DNA of 64,000 bases from Vibrio ziniensis (GTDB lineage: Bacteria > Pseudomonadota > Gammaproteobacteria > Enterobacterales > Vibrionaceae). The translations under genes were made by a program, and so were the position numbers. The stretch lies in NCBI RefSeq assembly GCF_011064285.1, contig NZ_CP049331.1:2170001-2234000 (forward strand), read 5' to 3'. The notes beneath the pieces were generated by a model that did no database searches, was not told the DNA's origin, and was given only the letters and a program-made list of their open reading frames with translations. Every line of letters begins with the position of its first letter. Positions within the stretch are counted from its first letter, which is position 1. Positions 51,652-59,837 of this stretch are shown piece by piece.

Positions 51652-52365
51652 ATGTACCTGTTCAAACATCCTTCTAGCGTCTACTATACTCGCGTAAACT
51701 TCCCTTCTTCGCTTCAGAAGAAAGGCTACCCTACTGAAAAACGCATCTCTCTTTTAACGAAAGAACGCAAACTTGCGATTATTCGAAATCTTGAGATGAC
51801 TGCTCATTTAAAGAGTCTATTCATCGATCTGCTCAAAGATCCCGACATGGATTTCTACACCTGCTCAACTTCTATCGATACTGTTGTTGAAGCACTACGT
51901 AACAATTATCGTGAAGAAGACCAAAATCGTTACTACGCTTCACTTCCTGCTGTTCAAGATGATATTCAACTACCTCGTCATATCGATCTACAAGACGAAC
52001 GTACCTACCTGCAAACCGTCTCTCCGTCGTATCATTTCCGCCGCTGGCTTGCTCAATTCATCCAATCTAAAAATACAGAAGGTGTTGTCGCTTTAACGAC
52101 TCATCAACTTCAGCAACGAGTCAGTCATTTCCTAGACTATCTTGATAGAGAAGAGCTTTCAGAGCCAAGCACAGGCGATATGCTGAGCTATTTTGACCAC
52201 CTGCGTTCCGAAGGTCGATCAGCTAAAACCAATAAAGACTATTTTGCTTCAACTAAGCAGTTTCTTTCTTGGTGCACGATTAAAGAGTTCATTCTTGTTA
52301 ACCCTGCTCAGTCAACACTAAACATGCAAGCGATCAGCGCGAACGGTGGAGCATATCTGAACTAG
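51652..52365 (+). CDS. Tyrosine-recombinase-like protein lacking the catalytic domain
   Basis: A 237-residue protein resembling the N-terminal part of tyrosine integrases. It starts MYLFKHPSSVYYTRVNFP, like the arm-binding (DUF6538-type) domain of proteobacterial integrases, and residues about 125-215 look like the SAM-like core-binding domain (LQQRVSHFLDYL, KTNKDYFASTKQFLSWC). The protein ends where the catalytic domain with R-HxxR-Y would begin; no continuation was seen in the next gene. AAAGGTG precedes the ATG at 51652. It may be a decayed integrase or a stand-alone DNA-binding protein; the following gene appears co-transcribed. Confidence 0.75.
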   Translation: MYLFKHPSSVYYTRVNFPSSLQKKGYPTEKRISLLTKERKLAIIRNLEMTAHLKSLFIDLLKDPDMDFYTCSTSIDTVVEALRNNYREEDQNRYYASLPAVQDDIQLPRHIDLQDERTYLQTVSPSYHFRRWLAQFIQSKNTEGVVALTTHQLQQRVSHFLDYLDREELSEPSTGDMLSYFDHLRSEGRSAKTNKDYFASTKQFLSWCTIKEFILVNPAQSTLNMQAISANGGAYLN

Positions 52366-52390
52366 TCTTCTCCCTTAAAGGAATGACATT

Positions 52391-53023
52391 ATGCGGAAAA
52401 TAAAAACGATCACGGTCAGTCATGCATACAAACCCAAGTTTGACCATTTAGTTGCGCACAGAGAGCAATGTGGCTGGAAAATAGTAAATCCAGTGACTGA
52501 GCACGACGTAGGACATTTTGTGGATATGGCAATCGAACAACGTCCGATACTCTATACGAGTATTTCCGGCATTCTCTATCCGCACGATGATAAGTATCAA
52601 TCAGAGGCTGTTGATGCGTACCATGCGGGGAAATTTACTGATATTCAGTTTATATCTACCGCCGTCCAGAATTTGATAGCCCTACTGGATTCAACAGAAA
52701 CTAAGCTAAAAGTTCATTCAATGTGGCGCTATCGGCTCTACGGTGAAACTGAACAAATGCGACAACTTTTTTTGAAAAATAGCTTTCAGCCACATCACCT
52801 ACATCCAAAATTTTTTGTTCCGTTTAAGGGACGTGACGGATTCAAGGAGTTGGATATCAGCTTTTCAGTTAGTGATGATGCGTTGATTAATATAGTGCTT
52901 GATACCTGTCAGTTAGGGCTATCATCGCCATTTGTTAGCCACAAGGTTCAATCTGCATCTAAAGGGCTGTCTAGTGGTGATATAGATGTGATTCGAAGGC
53001 TAATTGAGGAGCTATTGATGTAG
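52391..53023 (+). CDS. Unrecognised protein in operon with the recombinase-like gene
   Basis: A 210-residue soluble protein with no signal peptide or membrane segment, 25 bases after the recombinase-like gene and with its own AAAGGA before the ATG. It is rich in histidine and aromatic residues (SHAYKPKFDHLVAH, QPHHLHPKFFVPF, HSMWRYRLYGE). I see no known catalytic motif, zinc-binding spacing, P-loop or helix-turn-helix that I would trust. It is not the missing integrase catalytic half: there is no R-HxxR-Y pattern. Function unknown. Confidence 0.8.
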   Translation: MRKIKTITVSHAYKPKFDHLVAHREQCGWKIVNPVTEHDVGHFVDMAIEQRPILYTSISGILYPHDDKYQSEAVDAYHAGKFTDIQFISTAVQNLIALLDSTETKLKVHSMWRYRLYGETEQMRQLFLKNSFQPHHLHPKFFVPFKGRDGFKELDISFSVSDDALINIVLDTCQLGLSSPFVSHKVQSASKGLSSGDIDVIRRLIEELLM

Positions 53024-53167
53024 TAAGAAAAATAATCTACAGCGAGGCTTAGTATGATAAATATTACTTTAGCATATGATATTCTTCAAATTAATTGTCA
53101 AGTAAAGTTAGTATGATGACACACGTAAAAACAATTAACATAATTAAATGTAAAAAAGGGAATTTTT

Positions 53168-54220
53168 GTGCATAAAAACTCGAAACATCTAGCGACTTTA
53201 GTACTCATTTCATCCACGATACTTGCTGGTTGTGGTGGTGATGACAGTGGTAGTGGTAGTGGTCGTGGTCGTAATACAAGTTCAATCTCAGCATACAGCT
53301 ACAGTGGCTCTATGCTAATTGGTAACTGTGTGGGCAACAGTGTGCTCGCTACAAATGACTTTCTTATTGGCACAACAAGCAACTCTGTGAGCGCTGAAAA
53401 GCTAGAGTCCATGATTAAGTCTGCTCAAGCTTCATTTGATATTCTGGTTGGTAGTAATAACTTCAATGTCAATGCTGCAACTGACCTCGGCATTGACTCA
53501 CAGAATCGACTACAGATTTGCGTAGAAACTGAACTTGGCAGTAATGGCACAGCCAATTACGAAGGCATCATTATTGGTGCGGACAATTCGGGTTCAGCTC
53601 TGGATTTTATGTTTGACCATGAATTAACACATACAATATCAGCTAATATCGTTGGAAAGGTAATGCTTACTATATCTGCTGATCGTTGGTTTAATGAGGG
53701 TCTAGCAACTTTAATCGCAGATAATAAAATCCTTTCCAAATCCAAAATGCTTAACTTAATTAATCTTTCTAATGGAACACTACTTATTCCGACTAATGTG
53801 AGTGACCATGATGACGAAAGCATTTGGATTAATGATGGTAAAAAAATATCTAATTTCTACCCTGCCTACAATACAGCTATTCGATACGCCATGCATATGG
53901 GGGCTTCAAAATCAGACTTCGTAGATATGCTATTTAAAATACGTGATATAGAAAATTCATGCAAAGAACAGCAAGAAGCATATTACTATGACAGTTCTTA
54001 TGCGCATGGTTCAATTTCAATCACAAATCAATCTAGTTACTGTGATGATACTGATGCTGGTTACGAAACCAAATATAATGATGAAATTATTTCTGGTGAC
54101 GATGTGATGCAAGTTGCTTTTGATGAAATCATGTCTCGAAACGGTAGCGGATTAACCATGAACATGCTTAAAGATAATGATTACTTTGTAAACTATGTCG
54201 TAAATGGCTTTCTGAAATAA
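53168..54220 (+). CDS. Lipoprotein with gluzincin-type metalloprotease motif
   Basis: A 350-residue lipoprotein started by GTG at 53168. Lipobox ILAGCGG (cysteine 22) is followed by a Gly/Ser-rich linker. FDHELTHTI carries HExxH at 151-155, and RWFNEGLATLIAD places a glutamate at 177, the HExxH...NEGLA arrangement of MA-clan zinc peptidases. Four later cysteines could form disulfides. No family name comes to mind. The region is AT-rich compared with its neighbours, which suggests transfer. A/T-rich sequence upstream (53024-53167) probably holds the promoter. Confidence 0.78.
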   Translation: MHKNSKHLATLVLISSTILAGCGGDDSGSGSGRGRNTSSISAYSYSGSMLIGNCVGNSVLATNDFLIGTTSNSVSAEKLESMIKSAQASFDILVGSNNFNVNAATDLGIDSQNRLQICVETELGSNGTANYEGIIIGADNSGSALDFMFDHELTHTISANIVGKVMLTISADRWFNEGLATLIADNKILSKSKMLNLINLSNGTLLIPTNVSDHDDESIWINDGKKISNFYPAYNTAIRYAMHMGASKSDFVDMLFKIRDIENSCKEQQEAYYYDSSYAHGSISITNQSSYCDDTDAGYETKYNDEIISGDDVMQVAFDEIMSRNGSGLTMNMLKDNDYFVNYVVNGFLK

Positions 54221-54368
54221 GAATCTTAACTGTTGATTCATATAGATGGACTCAATTTTGTTATTCGATGATCTAGTTTAGAATTTTGAGCTGCTGTAAG
54301 TTGTAAGTAATGCGTAATGATTCCTAGCGGCTGTTACAGTAGTTTCTGTGACTGTATCACAAAGAAAA

Positions 54369-54432
54369 AATGGCGTTTGATGAGGTTCAGGCGCCATTAA
54401 GATAAAAATCCGCCTTCTTAGAAGGCGGATTT
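54369..54432. terminator. Two adjacent hairpins downstream of the metalloprotease gene
   Basis: AATGGCG / CGCCATT (54369-54398) and a perfect 12-bp stem AAATCCGCCTTC / GAAGGCGGATTT with a three-base loop (54406-54432). They lie between the lipoprotein gene and the IS200-like element; the second looks like a terminator with a poor T tract. Confidence 0.6.
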
Positions 54433-54433
54433 G

Positions 54434-55019
54434 GTTTACAGCCCCCTGAAAGGGGGCATACTTGCGCTGTTAGTTCATCTTCAACTCTAACTGCGCCTCA
54501 TATTCTTGGTCTTTCTTGTCTTGGTGCCTAACGTACCGCCTGATGATTTCTTCATTTACGCCCACCGTATCAACAAAGTATCCTCTTGCCCAAAAATGAT
54601 TCCCCCACAGTTTCTTTCTTATACGTGGGAATTTGTTAAACAAGCGGATTGCTGAACGTCCTTTCAATACCCCCATCAACGTTGATATCGATACTTTTGG
54701 TGGAACTATCACAACCAAGTGAACGTGATCCGGCTGAATATTTAACTCCAAGACTTCACAATCTTTCATATCGCACAAAATATAGATTGAGCGATAAAGC
54801 TCCTTACCTGCATTCCCTTTCAAGATCTTAAATCTGTATTTCGGTGTCCAAACTATATGGTATTTACAACACCAATGGACATGTGATTAACTTCTGTAGT
54901 CGCCCATGTTTTTTGTTTCCTCTTACTTGTGGTGAATAAGAGGTTCACTTCTAACATGGGCATTCCTTCGGGCAATAGCCCCAAGATTCAATCACCACCG
55001 CCCAAGGCGGTGGTTTAGG
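54434..55019 (-). mobile_element. IS200/IS605-family element (decayed, tnpA only)
   Basis: A lone tnpA-type gene lies between two subterminal hairpins, as expected for elements that move as single strands without inverted repeats: GCCCCC / GGGGGC (54441-54457) at its 3' end and ACCACCGCC / GGCGGTGGT (54994-55014) at its 5' end. There is no tnpB. The ends are estimated from the hairpins, not from a target junction. Confidence 0.75.
54470..54907 (-). pseudogene. tnpA: IS200-type transposase (tnpA) with a premature stop
   Basis: The Y1 (HUH) transposase of IS200-like elements is about 145 residues. From the ATG at 54907 the frame reads MGDYRS, then a TAA at 54889-54887, then SHVHWCCKYHIVWTPKYRFKIL, the family's conserved N-terminus. 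The rest is intact: HVHLVVIVPP holds the HUH motif, VLKGRSAIRL follows, and GNHFWARGYFVDTVG and EIIRRYVRHQ contain the late part with the catalytic tyrosine candidate. A product from a later start would lack the beginning of the fold. Probably inactive unless rescued in trans. Confidence 0.85.
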
Positions 55020-55023
55020 GATG

Positions 55024-55052
55024 ACAAAAAAAGAGCCAACTTGTGGCTCTAT
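55024..55052 (-). terminator. Terminator of the TPR response-regulator gene
   Basis: On the minus strand AGAGCCACAAG-TTGGCTCTTTTTTT, directly at and after the stop codon at 55049. Confidence 0.78.
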
Positions 55053-56689
55053 TTCTCAATCACTAACGTGATGTTCTTTTTAGCAATTTCGTATTGCGGT
55101 AGGTAATTCGCTTCCGCTAACTCTTCTTCTGTCATCAACTTAACGATGACTTCATGGCACTCTTTTATCTTGTCAAAAATCTTATAATTACCATTGTACT
55201 CAAAAGGATATTGCGCAATGAATCTGACAATAGCAATACACAGCCTTCTAGAGTTAGGGGACAATTCATGTAAGCGGAAATAGATATCAACATACTGAGT
55301 AATTGCCTTAGAATCACCCGCGTTTATCGTCGCTTCGGTAACTTGCTTACGCAGCGTTTCAACTTCTTCAATCGCACCTTGTAATCGTGATTCAAAACTC
55401 AATAGCATATGAGTTTGACTACGAAGGATACTTGGGTGTTGATTCTCATCCATCGCAATTCGACATTGAGGCAATATTTGCTTCACCTCATTAAAATAAG
55501 AACATCGCTCAAGTAAATAGCCCAGATGGTAAATATCGTAGAAATGCATATTTTTAATCTGCTGCATTACAGATTTGAGTTCATTAATAGCGGAGCTCAG
55601 GTCACCTCGAATAAGTGCAATATGAGAAATGATCATCCGATAAGCATGATCAAGACTTTCTCGCTTCCTAACTTCATCAATGAAAGGGTTGAGCATTTGC
55701 AGTTGGCGATCGAATAAGCTTTTATTTTTTATCCCCATCGCCTTATATAGGTGACAACGGACAAGATTGAGCTGGGTGTAGACATTACCCCTAAACGTGT
55801 TTTTGTTCTTGTCAAAATAGCGAGTCATGTAGGTCACTGCATCACCATAACTCTGGTTCGCTAACGATAAATTAGCGATTACCAACTCACGCTCGGCACC
55901 CGAATCTAACAACATTGCAGATTGCTTCAGGTGATTGATAGCCTGCGGAAGGTCATTGTTCAACACAGCGATATTTGACATTTCGTCATGATAATAAGGA
56001 TTCTCATCCTTATTATTCACTGTATCCAGAATCTCCTTCGCTCGATTAACTTCGTCAGTTTCAATGAAGGTGTTAGCAAGTGCAGTTTTAATCCAGTCAA
56101 AATTGTCTTCGCTAAGCATCTCTTCGTACTCCGTTCGTGCACTTCGATATTCCTTACAACGGACTAATGCGTTAGCCTTAAATTTGCGAATTAACTTAGA
56201 ATACTCCGGACGTGTTTCCAGACACTCTTTACACGCTTCGATAACCCCATAATAATCATGTTTAGTGAGCTGTTCATATATAGGCAGTAAAGCCAATTTT
56301 CGCCTAATAGCGTTCGTTAAACGGTCTACGAAAAATTGATTCTTAAAAGGCTTCAGCAAATAGTCGTCAGGTTCGGCATCAATAATAGAACGAACAATAC
56401 GTAAATCATTCTCTCCAGTAAGAAACATGAAAACCGTACGTGCTGGTAGGAGGTTTAAGTGGTTAAGCTCTTCTAACAGCTGGAACCCATTAATCTGACT
56501 CTGAAAGTTGTAATCGCAGATAATAAAGTCAAACTGGTTCTGCCTGCATTTTGCAAGTACTTCTAACGGCTTGTACGCACAATGAATTTGCTCGCAACCA
56601 AGCTGTTTTAGCAAAGCTGTTATACTACTGGTCACCAACCTAGAATCATCAGCAACAAGTACAGTGTAATTTTTAAAGCTTAAAGACAT
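55049..56689 (-). CDS. Response regulator with TPR-like effector region
   Basis: A 546-residue cytosolic protein. Residues about 8-130 are a receiver domain (VLVADDSRLV, phosphoacceptor in FIICDYNFQS, LLKPFKN with the switch lysine). The remaining 400 residues are helical with TPR-like pairs (AKEILDTVNNKDENPYYHDE, LPQAINHLKQSAMLL, LSSAINELKSVMQQI), so output is probably through protein contacts rather than DNA. The ATG at 56689 has a strong GGAGGGG upstream; the frame is open 13 codons further but the receiver begins right here. No kinase gene is adjacent. Confidence 0.88.
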   Translation of the reverse strand: MSLSFKNYTVLVADDSRLVTSSITALLKQLGCEQIHCAYKPLEVLAKCRQNQFDFIICDYNFQSQINGFQLLEELNHLNLLPARTVFMFLTGENDLRIVRSIIDAEPDDYLLKPFKNQFFVDRLTNAIRRKLALLPIYEQLTKHDYYGVIEACKECLETRPEYSKLIRKFKANALVRCKEYRSARTEYEEMLSEDNFDWIKTALANTFIETDEVNRAKEILDTVNNKDENPYYHDEMSNIAVLNNDLPQAINHLKQSAMLLDSGAERELVIANLSLANQSYGDAVTYMTRYFDKNKNTFRGNVYTQLNLVRCHLYKAMGIKNKSLFDRQLQMLNPFIDEVRKRESLDHAYRMIISHIALIRGDLSSAINELKSVMQQIKNMHFYDIYHLGYLLERCSYFNEVKQILPQCRIAMDENQHPSILRSQTHMLLSFESRLQGAIEEVETLRKQVTEATINAGDSKAITQYVDIYFRLHELSPNSRRLCIAIVRFIAQYPFEYNGNYKIFDKIKECHEVIVKLMTEEELAEANYLPQYEIAKKNITLVIEK

Positions 56690-56984
56690 ATGAACCCCTC
56701 CAAACCTCATAGTATCAGACGGTATCACTGCGTAAGATCAGGTCTTGCAAAACAGGAAAATACTTACATCGAAAGGATTATTCCTCCATTCATAACTTCT
56801 CAAACACTGACTAATAATCCATCAGTCATTCGTTTGCTATGCTTATGTGGTAAAAAAATCGCTCGCGATTAAGAAAAACACCTTGTTCTTTTTGCCAACT
56901 GAAGAAGTTTATGTAAGAAAAAGCCGCAGCTTTCCTTTTCGATAACTGCGGCTAGATTGGGTTTTATGAGATTAAAACAGCAAA
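56690..56984. other. 295-bp intergenic region
   Basis: Holds the upstream region of the response-regulator gene and, at 56919-56956, the terminator of the permease gene. Nothing else is seen; a 60-codon plus-strand frame here shows no family resemblance. Confidence 0.5.
56919..56956 (-). terminator. Permease gene terminator
   Basis: On the minus strand TAGCCGCAGTT / AGCTGCGGCTTTTTC with a loop of about a dozen bases. Confidence 0.75.
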
Positions 56985-58379
56985 CTAAATCGATGATTCA
57001 GCCGTGACTAAAGTGTTTTCATCTTTCGCTGTGTAGCGTTTCTTAAATTGATAAGCAACCGCCATCACAACCATCCAAATAGGTAAAAGGTAAACAGACA
57101 AACGCATGCCCGGTATCAAGAACATCACAACCAGAATACCACACAAAAATACTAGACAAACCCAGTTAGTTATTGGGTGACCCCAAGAAGGAAATAGTGT
57201 TTTTTGGCGTTGCTTAATCTTGCTCAATTTAAATTTCATATGAGTAATTGAAATGATCACCCAGTTAAGAACGAGCGCTGCTACAACCAATGCCATCAGG
57301 AAACCAAATGCTTCATGAGGCATAAAATAGTTCACCACTACCGTCATTCCTGTAGATATTGCCGAAACCGCAAGAGCAATGAACGGAACACCTCGTTTGT
57401 TTACCTTCAATAGCGCTTGTGGCGCGTTTTTCTGCTTTGCTAAACCAAATAGCATGCGACTATTTGAATAAACACAGCTGTTATAAACAGACAGAGCCGC
57501 TGTCAAAATGATGATATTAAGGATGTTCGCCACCCATTCGCTGTTTAGCGCATGGAAGATCATCACAAACGGACTACCACCTTCCGCCACTTTCTGCCAA
57601 GGGTAAAGCGATAACAAAACAACCAATGAACCGATATAAAAAATAAGAATTCGGTAGATCACTTGGTTCGTTGCTTTGGGGATGCTTTTCTCAGGATTCT
57701 CAGCTTCAGCCGCTGTAATACCAATAAGCTCTAACCCACCAAAAGAGAACATGATTGCAGCCATTGCCATCGTCAAACCTGAAAGTCCATTTGGCATAAA
57801 ACCGCCTTGTGTCCAGAGGTTTGAAATTGAAGACTCCGGATTTCCACTATCAGTAGTGAGTAGATAGACACCAAATACAATCATACAAACAATGGCCGCT
57901 ACTTTGATAATAGAGAACCAGAATTCAACTTCACCGAACATTTTTACGTTGGTTAAGTTAATTGCATTAATTAAAACGAAGAACACCAATGCCGATACCC
58001 AGCTTGGGATTTCTGGCCACCAATACTGAACATAAATACCAACTGCAGTAAGCTCAGCCATACCAACCAGTATGTAAAGAACCCAATAGTTCCAGCCAGA
58101 CATAAAGCCGGCAAAATCACCCCAGTATCGTTTCGCAAAATGACTGAATGTACCAGCAACCGGTTCATCCACAACCATTTCGCCAAGTTGGCGCATAATC
58201 AAGAAGGCAATAAAACCAGCTACCGCATATCCCAACAATACCGAAGGTCCAGCACTTTGAATTGTTTGAGCTATCCCTAAAAATAAACCTGTACCAATAG
58301 CACCACCGAGAGCAATCAACTGAATATGTCGGTTTTTCAAACCTCGGTGTAAATTGTCAGGTTGAGAGTGTCCTTTCAT
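56985..58379 (-). CDS. APC-family amino acid permease (aromatic amino acid type)
   Basis: A 464-residue inner-membrane permease of the amino acid transporter family with about 12 helices. The start region MKGHSQPDNLHRGLKNRHIQLIALGGAIGTGLFLG and the SGWNYWVLYILVGMAELTAVG segment place it near AroP/PheP. The ATG at 58379 is preceded by GGAAG; the frame extends upstream but starts mid-promoter. It is divergent from an Lrp-family regulator and near an aminotransferase that fits aromatic substrates, which supports an aromatic amino acid role. Confidence 0.88.
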   Translation of the reverse strand: MKGHSQPDNLHRGLKNRHIQLIALGGAIGTGLFLGIAQTIQSAGPSVLLGYAVAGFIAFLIMRQLGEMVVDEPVAGTFSHFAKRYWGDFAGFMSGWNYWVLYILVGMAELTAVGIYVQYWWPEIPSWVSALVFFVLINAINLTNVKMFGEVEFWFSIIKVAAIVCMIVFGVYLLTTDSGNPESSISNLWTQGGFMPNGLSGLTMAMAAIMFSFGGLELIGITAAEAENPEKSIPKATNQVIYRILIFYIGSLVVLLSLYPWQKVAEGGSPFVMIFHALNSEWVANILNIIILTAALSVYNSCVYSNSRMLFGLAKQKNAPQALLKVNKRGVPFIALAVSAISTGMTVVVNYFMPHEAFGFLMALVVAALVLNWVIISITHMKFKLSKIKQRQKTLFPSWGHPITNWVCLVFLCGILVVMFLIPGMRLSVYLLPIWMVVMAVAYQFKKRYTAKDENTLVTAESSI

Positions 58380-58567
58380 AGAATCTTCCAAAATAGTGAT
58401 GATGATGTTGAAACCAAACAGCCAAAGCCAATCGAATTTCAATGCAGACCATCAGCCCTAAGGCAATTCCTATGCCAGCAAAATTTCAAGATATAGAAAT
58501 GAAGTATGGTGTGGTCAAAACGGAGTTGTTACACTCGTTGACCTATCAAAAAGGAGAATCGCTTTAC

Positions 58568-59032
58568 ATGACCAATCAATTGGACGATTACGACGTAAAG
58601 ATACTGCAACTTCTGCAAGACAATGGACGTCTTACAAATCAAGAGCTTAGCGAAATTATTGGGTTATCACCCTCGCAATGCTCGCGCCGTAGAATTACTT
58701 TAGAAAATAACAAGCTAATATTGGGCTATCACGCACGACTTTCACCGAAGGCTTTACATCAGGAAGTTATCGCGATCATCGAGGTAAAACTGCTTAACCA
58801 CGAAACCGTAAAAACACATAACTTTCTGAATTTTATCAATAATGAAGCTTCAATTATTGATGTGTTTAAAACGACTGGAGAGTCTGATTATTTAATCAAA
58901 TGCCTTGTATCTGATTTGGATATGCTAAATGACCTCATAAATCGCATATTTACCACTCAACTTATCTCCCACATTAAAACTTCTGTTGTTCTGGAACGAG
59001 TAAAAGAACACGGCAGTATCTTCGATTACTAA
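58568..59032 (+). CDS. Lrp/AsnC-family transcriptional regulator
   Basis: A 154-residue feast/famine regulator. An N-terminal helix-turn-helix (LDDYDVKILQLLQDNGRLTNQELSEIIGLSPSQCSRR) is followed by the RAM ligand-binding domain (IAIIEVKLL, IDVFKTTGESDYLIKCLV). The ATG at 58568 begins the family N-terminus with AGGAG upstream; the open frame from 58442 overlaps the divergent promoter region and is not used. Likely local control of the permease and of yitT-tyrB. Confidence 0.92.
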   Translation: MTNQLDDYDVKILQLLQDNGRLTNQELSEIIGLSPSQCSRRRITLENNKLILGYHARLSPKALHQEVIAIIEVKLLNHETVKTHNFLNFINNEASIIDVFKTTGESDYLIKCLVSDLDMLNDLINRIFTTQLISHIKTSVVLERVKEHGSIFDY

Positions 59033-59036
59033 CAAC

Positions 59037-59083
59037 TTATTGCACCAAATTAGAGATTTTAACTTACACATTTGGTGCAATAA
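59037..59083. terminator. 13-bp inverted repeat after the Lrp-family gene
   Basis: TTATTGCACCAAA / TTTGGTGCAATAA with a 21-base loop, five bases after the stop codon. It may be a terminator (T tract weak) or part of the regulatory array that follows. Confidence 0.5.
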
Positions 59084-59163
59084 TTTAAATAAATACGCAC
59101 ATAAAATTCATATTTAAGTTTTTAATTGCACATATTTTTCACTGTGATATTAATTACGCACAT
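59067..59163. promoter_or_regulatory. Four CACAT repeats spaced 30-31 bp upstream of yitT
   Basis: CACAT occurs at 59067, 59098, 59129 and 59159 on the same strand, spacings 31, 31 and 30 bp: about three helical turns, so all lie on one face. Three of the four are gCACAT, and the first and last extend to CACATTTgGTG and CACATTTTGTG. Lrp-family octamers bind such phased sites, and the gene for one is immediately upstream. Function as an operator is inferred. Confidence 0.5.
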
Positions 59164-59204
59164 TTTGTGTATTTGCTTAACATTTTTATTTTAGGGATAG
59201 AGAG

Positions 59205-59822
59205 ATGTCTGAGGCAGCAGTAGCAAACACAAACCATAAATGGTTTGAAGACGCGTTTGCGCTATTGATGGGAACAAGCCTAGTATCATTTGGCGTACTT
59301 TTTTTAAAACAAGTGGGTATGGTAACTGGGGGAACTGCGGGGTTATCGCTTTTTCTAAGCTACAACTTCCATATTGAATTCGGCACGATTTTCTTTTTGG
59401 TAAACCTTCCGTTTTATTACCTGGCGATTCGCCGCATGGGATGGCTTTTTTGCTTGAAAACCTTTACCGCAGTGGCTTTAGTTTCGTTCTTTACCAATAC
59501 GCAAGCACAGTTTATTCAGATCAGCAACGTTAACCCATTTTACGCTGCCATCTTCGGAGGCTTCCTATTTGGTACCGGATTTATCATTCTATTTCGCCAT
59601 AAAGCGAGCCTTGGCGGCTTCAACATTCTAGCTTTATATCTCCAAGACAAAATTGGTTTGAGAGCGGGTTGGTTTTTGATGGCTGTCGACGTCACAATTA
59701 TGTTAGTGTCGCTATCCGTTGTCGGATACTTCGAACTTGCATTGTCCATTCTATGCGGGCTCGTGCTCAACCTAATCATCGGATTAAACCATCGCTCAGA
59801 TCGTTATCAAGTAACAAATTAA
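59205..59822 (+). CDS. YitT family membrane protein
   Basis: A 205-residue inner-membrane protein with five or six helices, of the YitT/DUF161 family. Motifs GMVTGGTAGLSLFLSY and GGFLFGTGFIILFRHKASLGGFNIL are characteristic. Bacterial members are uncharacterised or suspected transporters. It is 16 bases upstream of the aminotransferase gene and probably in its operon, so a link to amino acid transport is suggested only by context. Confidence 0.85.
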   Translation: MSEAAVANTNHKWFEDAFALLMGTSLVSFGVLFLKQVGMVTGGTAGLSLFLSYNFHIEFGTIFFLVNLPFYYLAIRRMGWLFCLKTFTAVALVSFFTNTQAQFIQISNVNPFYAAIFGGFLFGTGFIILFRHKASLGGFNILALYLQDKIGLRAGWFLMAVDVTIMLVSLSVVGYFELALSILCGLVLNLIIGLNHRSDRYQVTN

Positions 59823-59837
59823 TTAAGGAGAATTTCT

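Noticed and set aside
52391..53023. The missing integrase catalytic domain in a shifted frame
   Set aside because: No R-HxxR-Y pattern is visible in this frame or in the short gap before it, and the gene has its own start signals.
58442..58567. N-terminal extension of the Lrp-family regulator by 42 codons
   Set aside because: It overlaps the divergent promoter region and is not part of the family; a good ribosome binding site precedes the ATG at 58568.
59143..59158. CRP site in the yitT upstream region
   Set aside because: TGTGATATTAATTACG keeps only the left half; the right half departs from TCACA, and the phased CACAT repeats explain the interval better.
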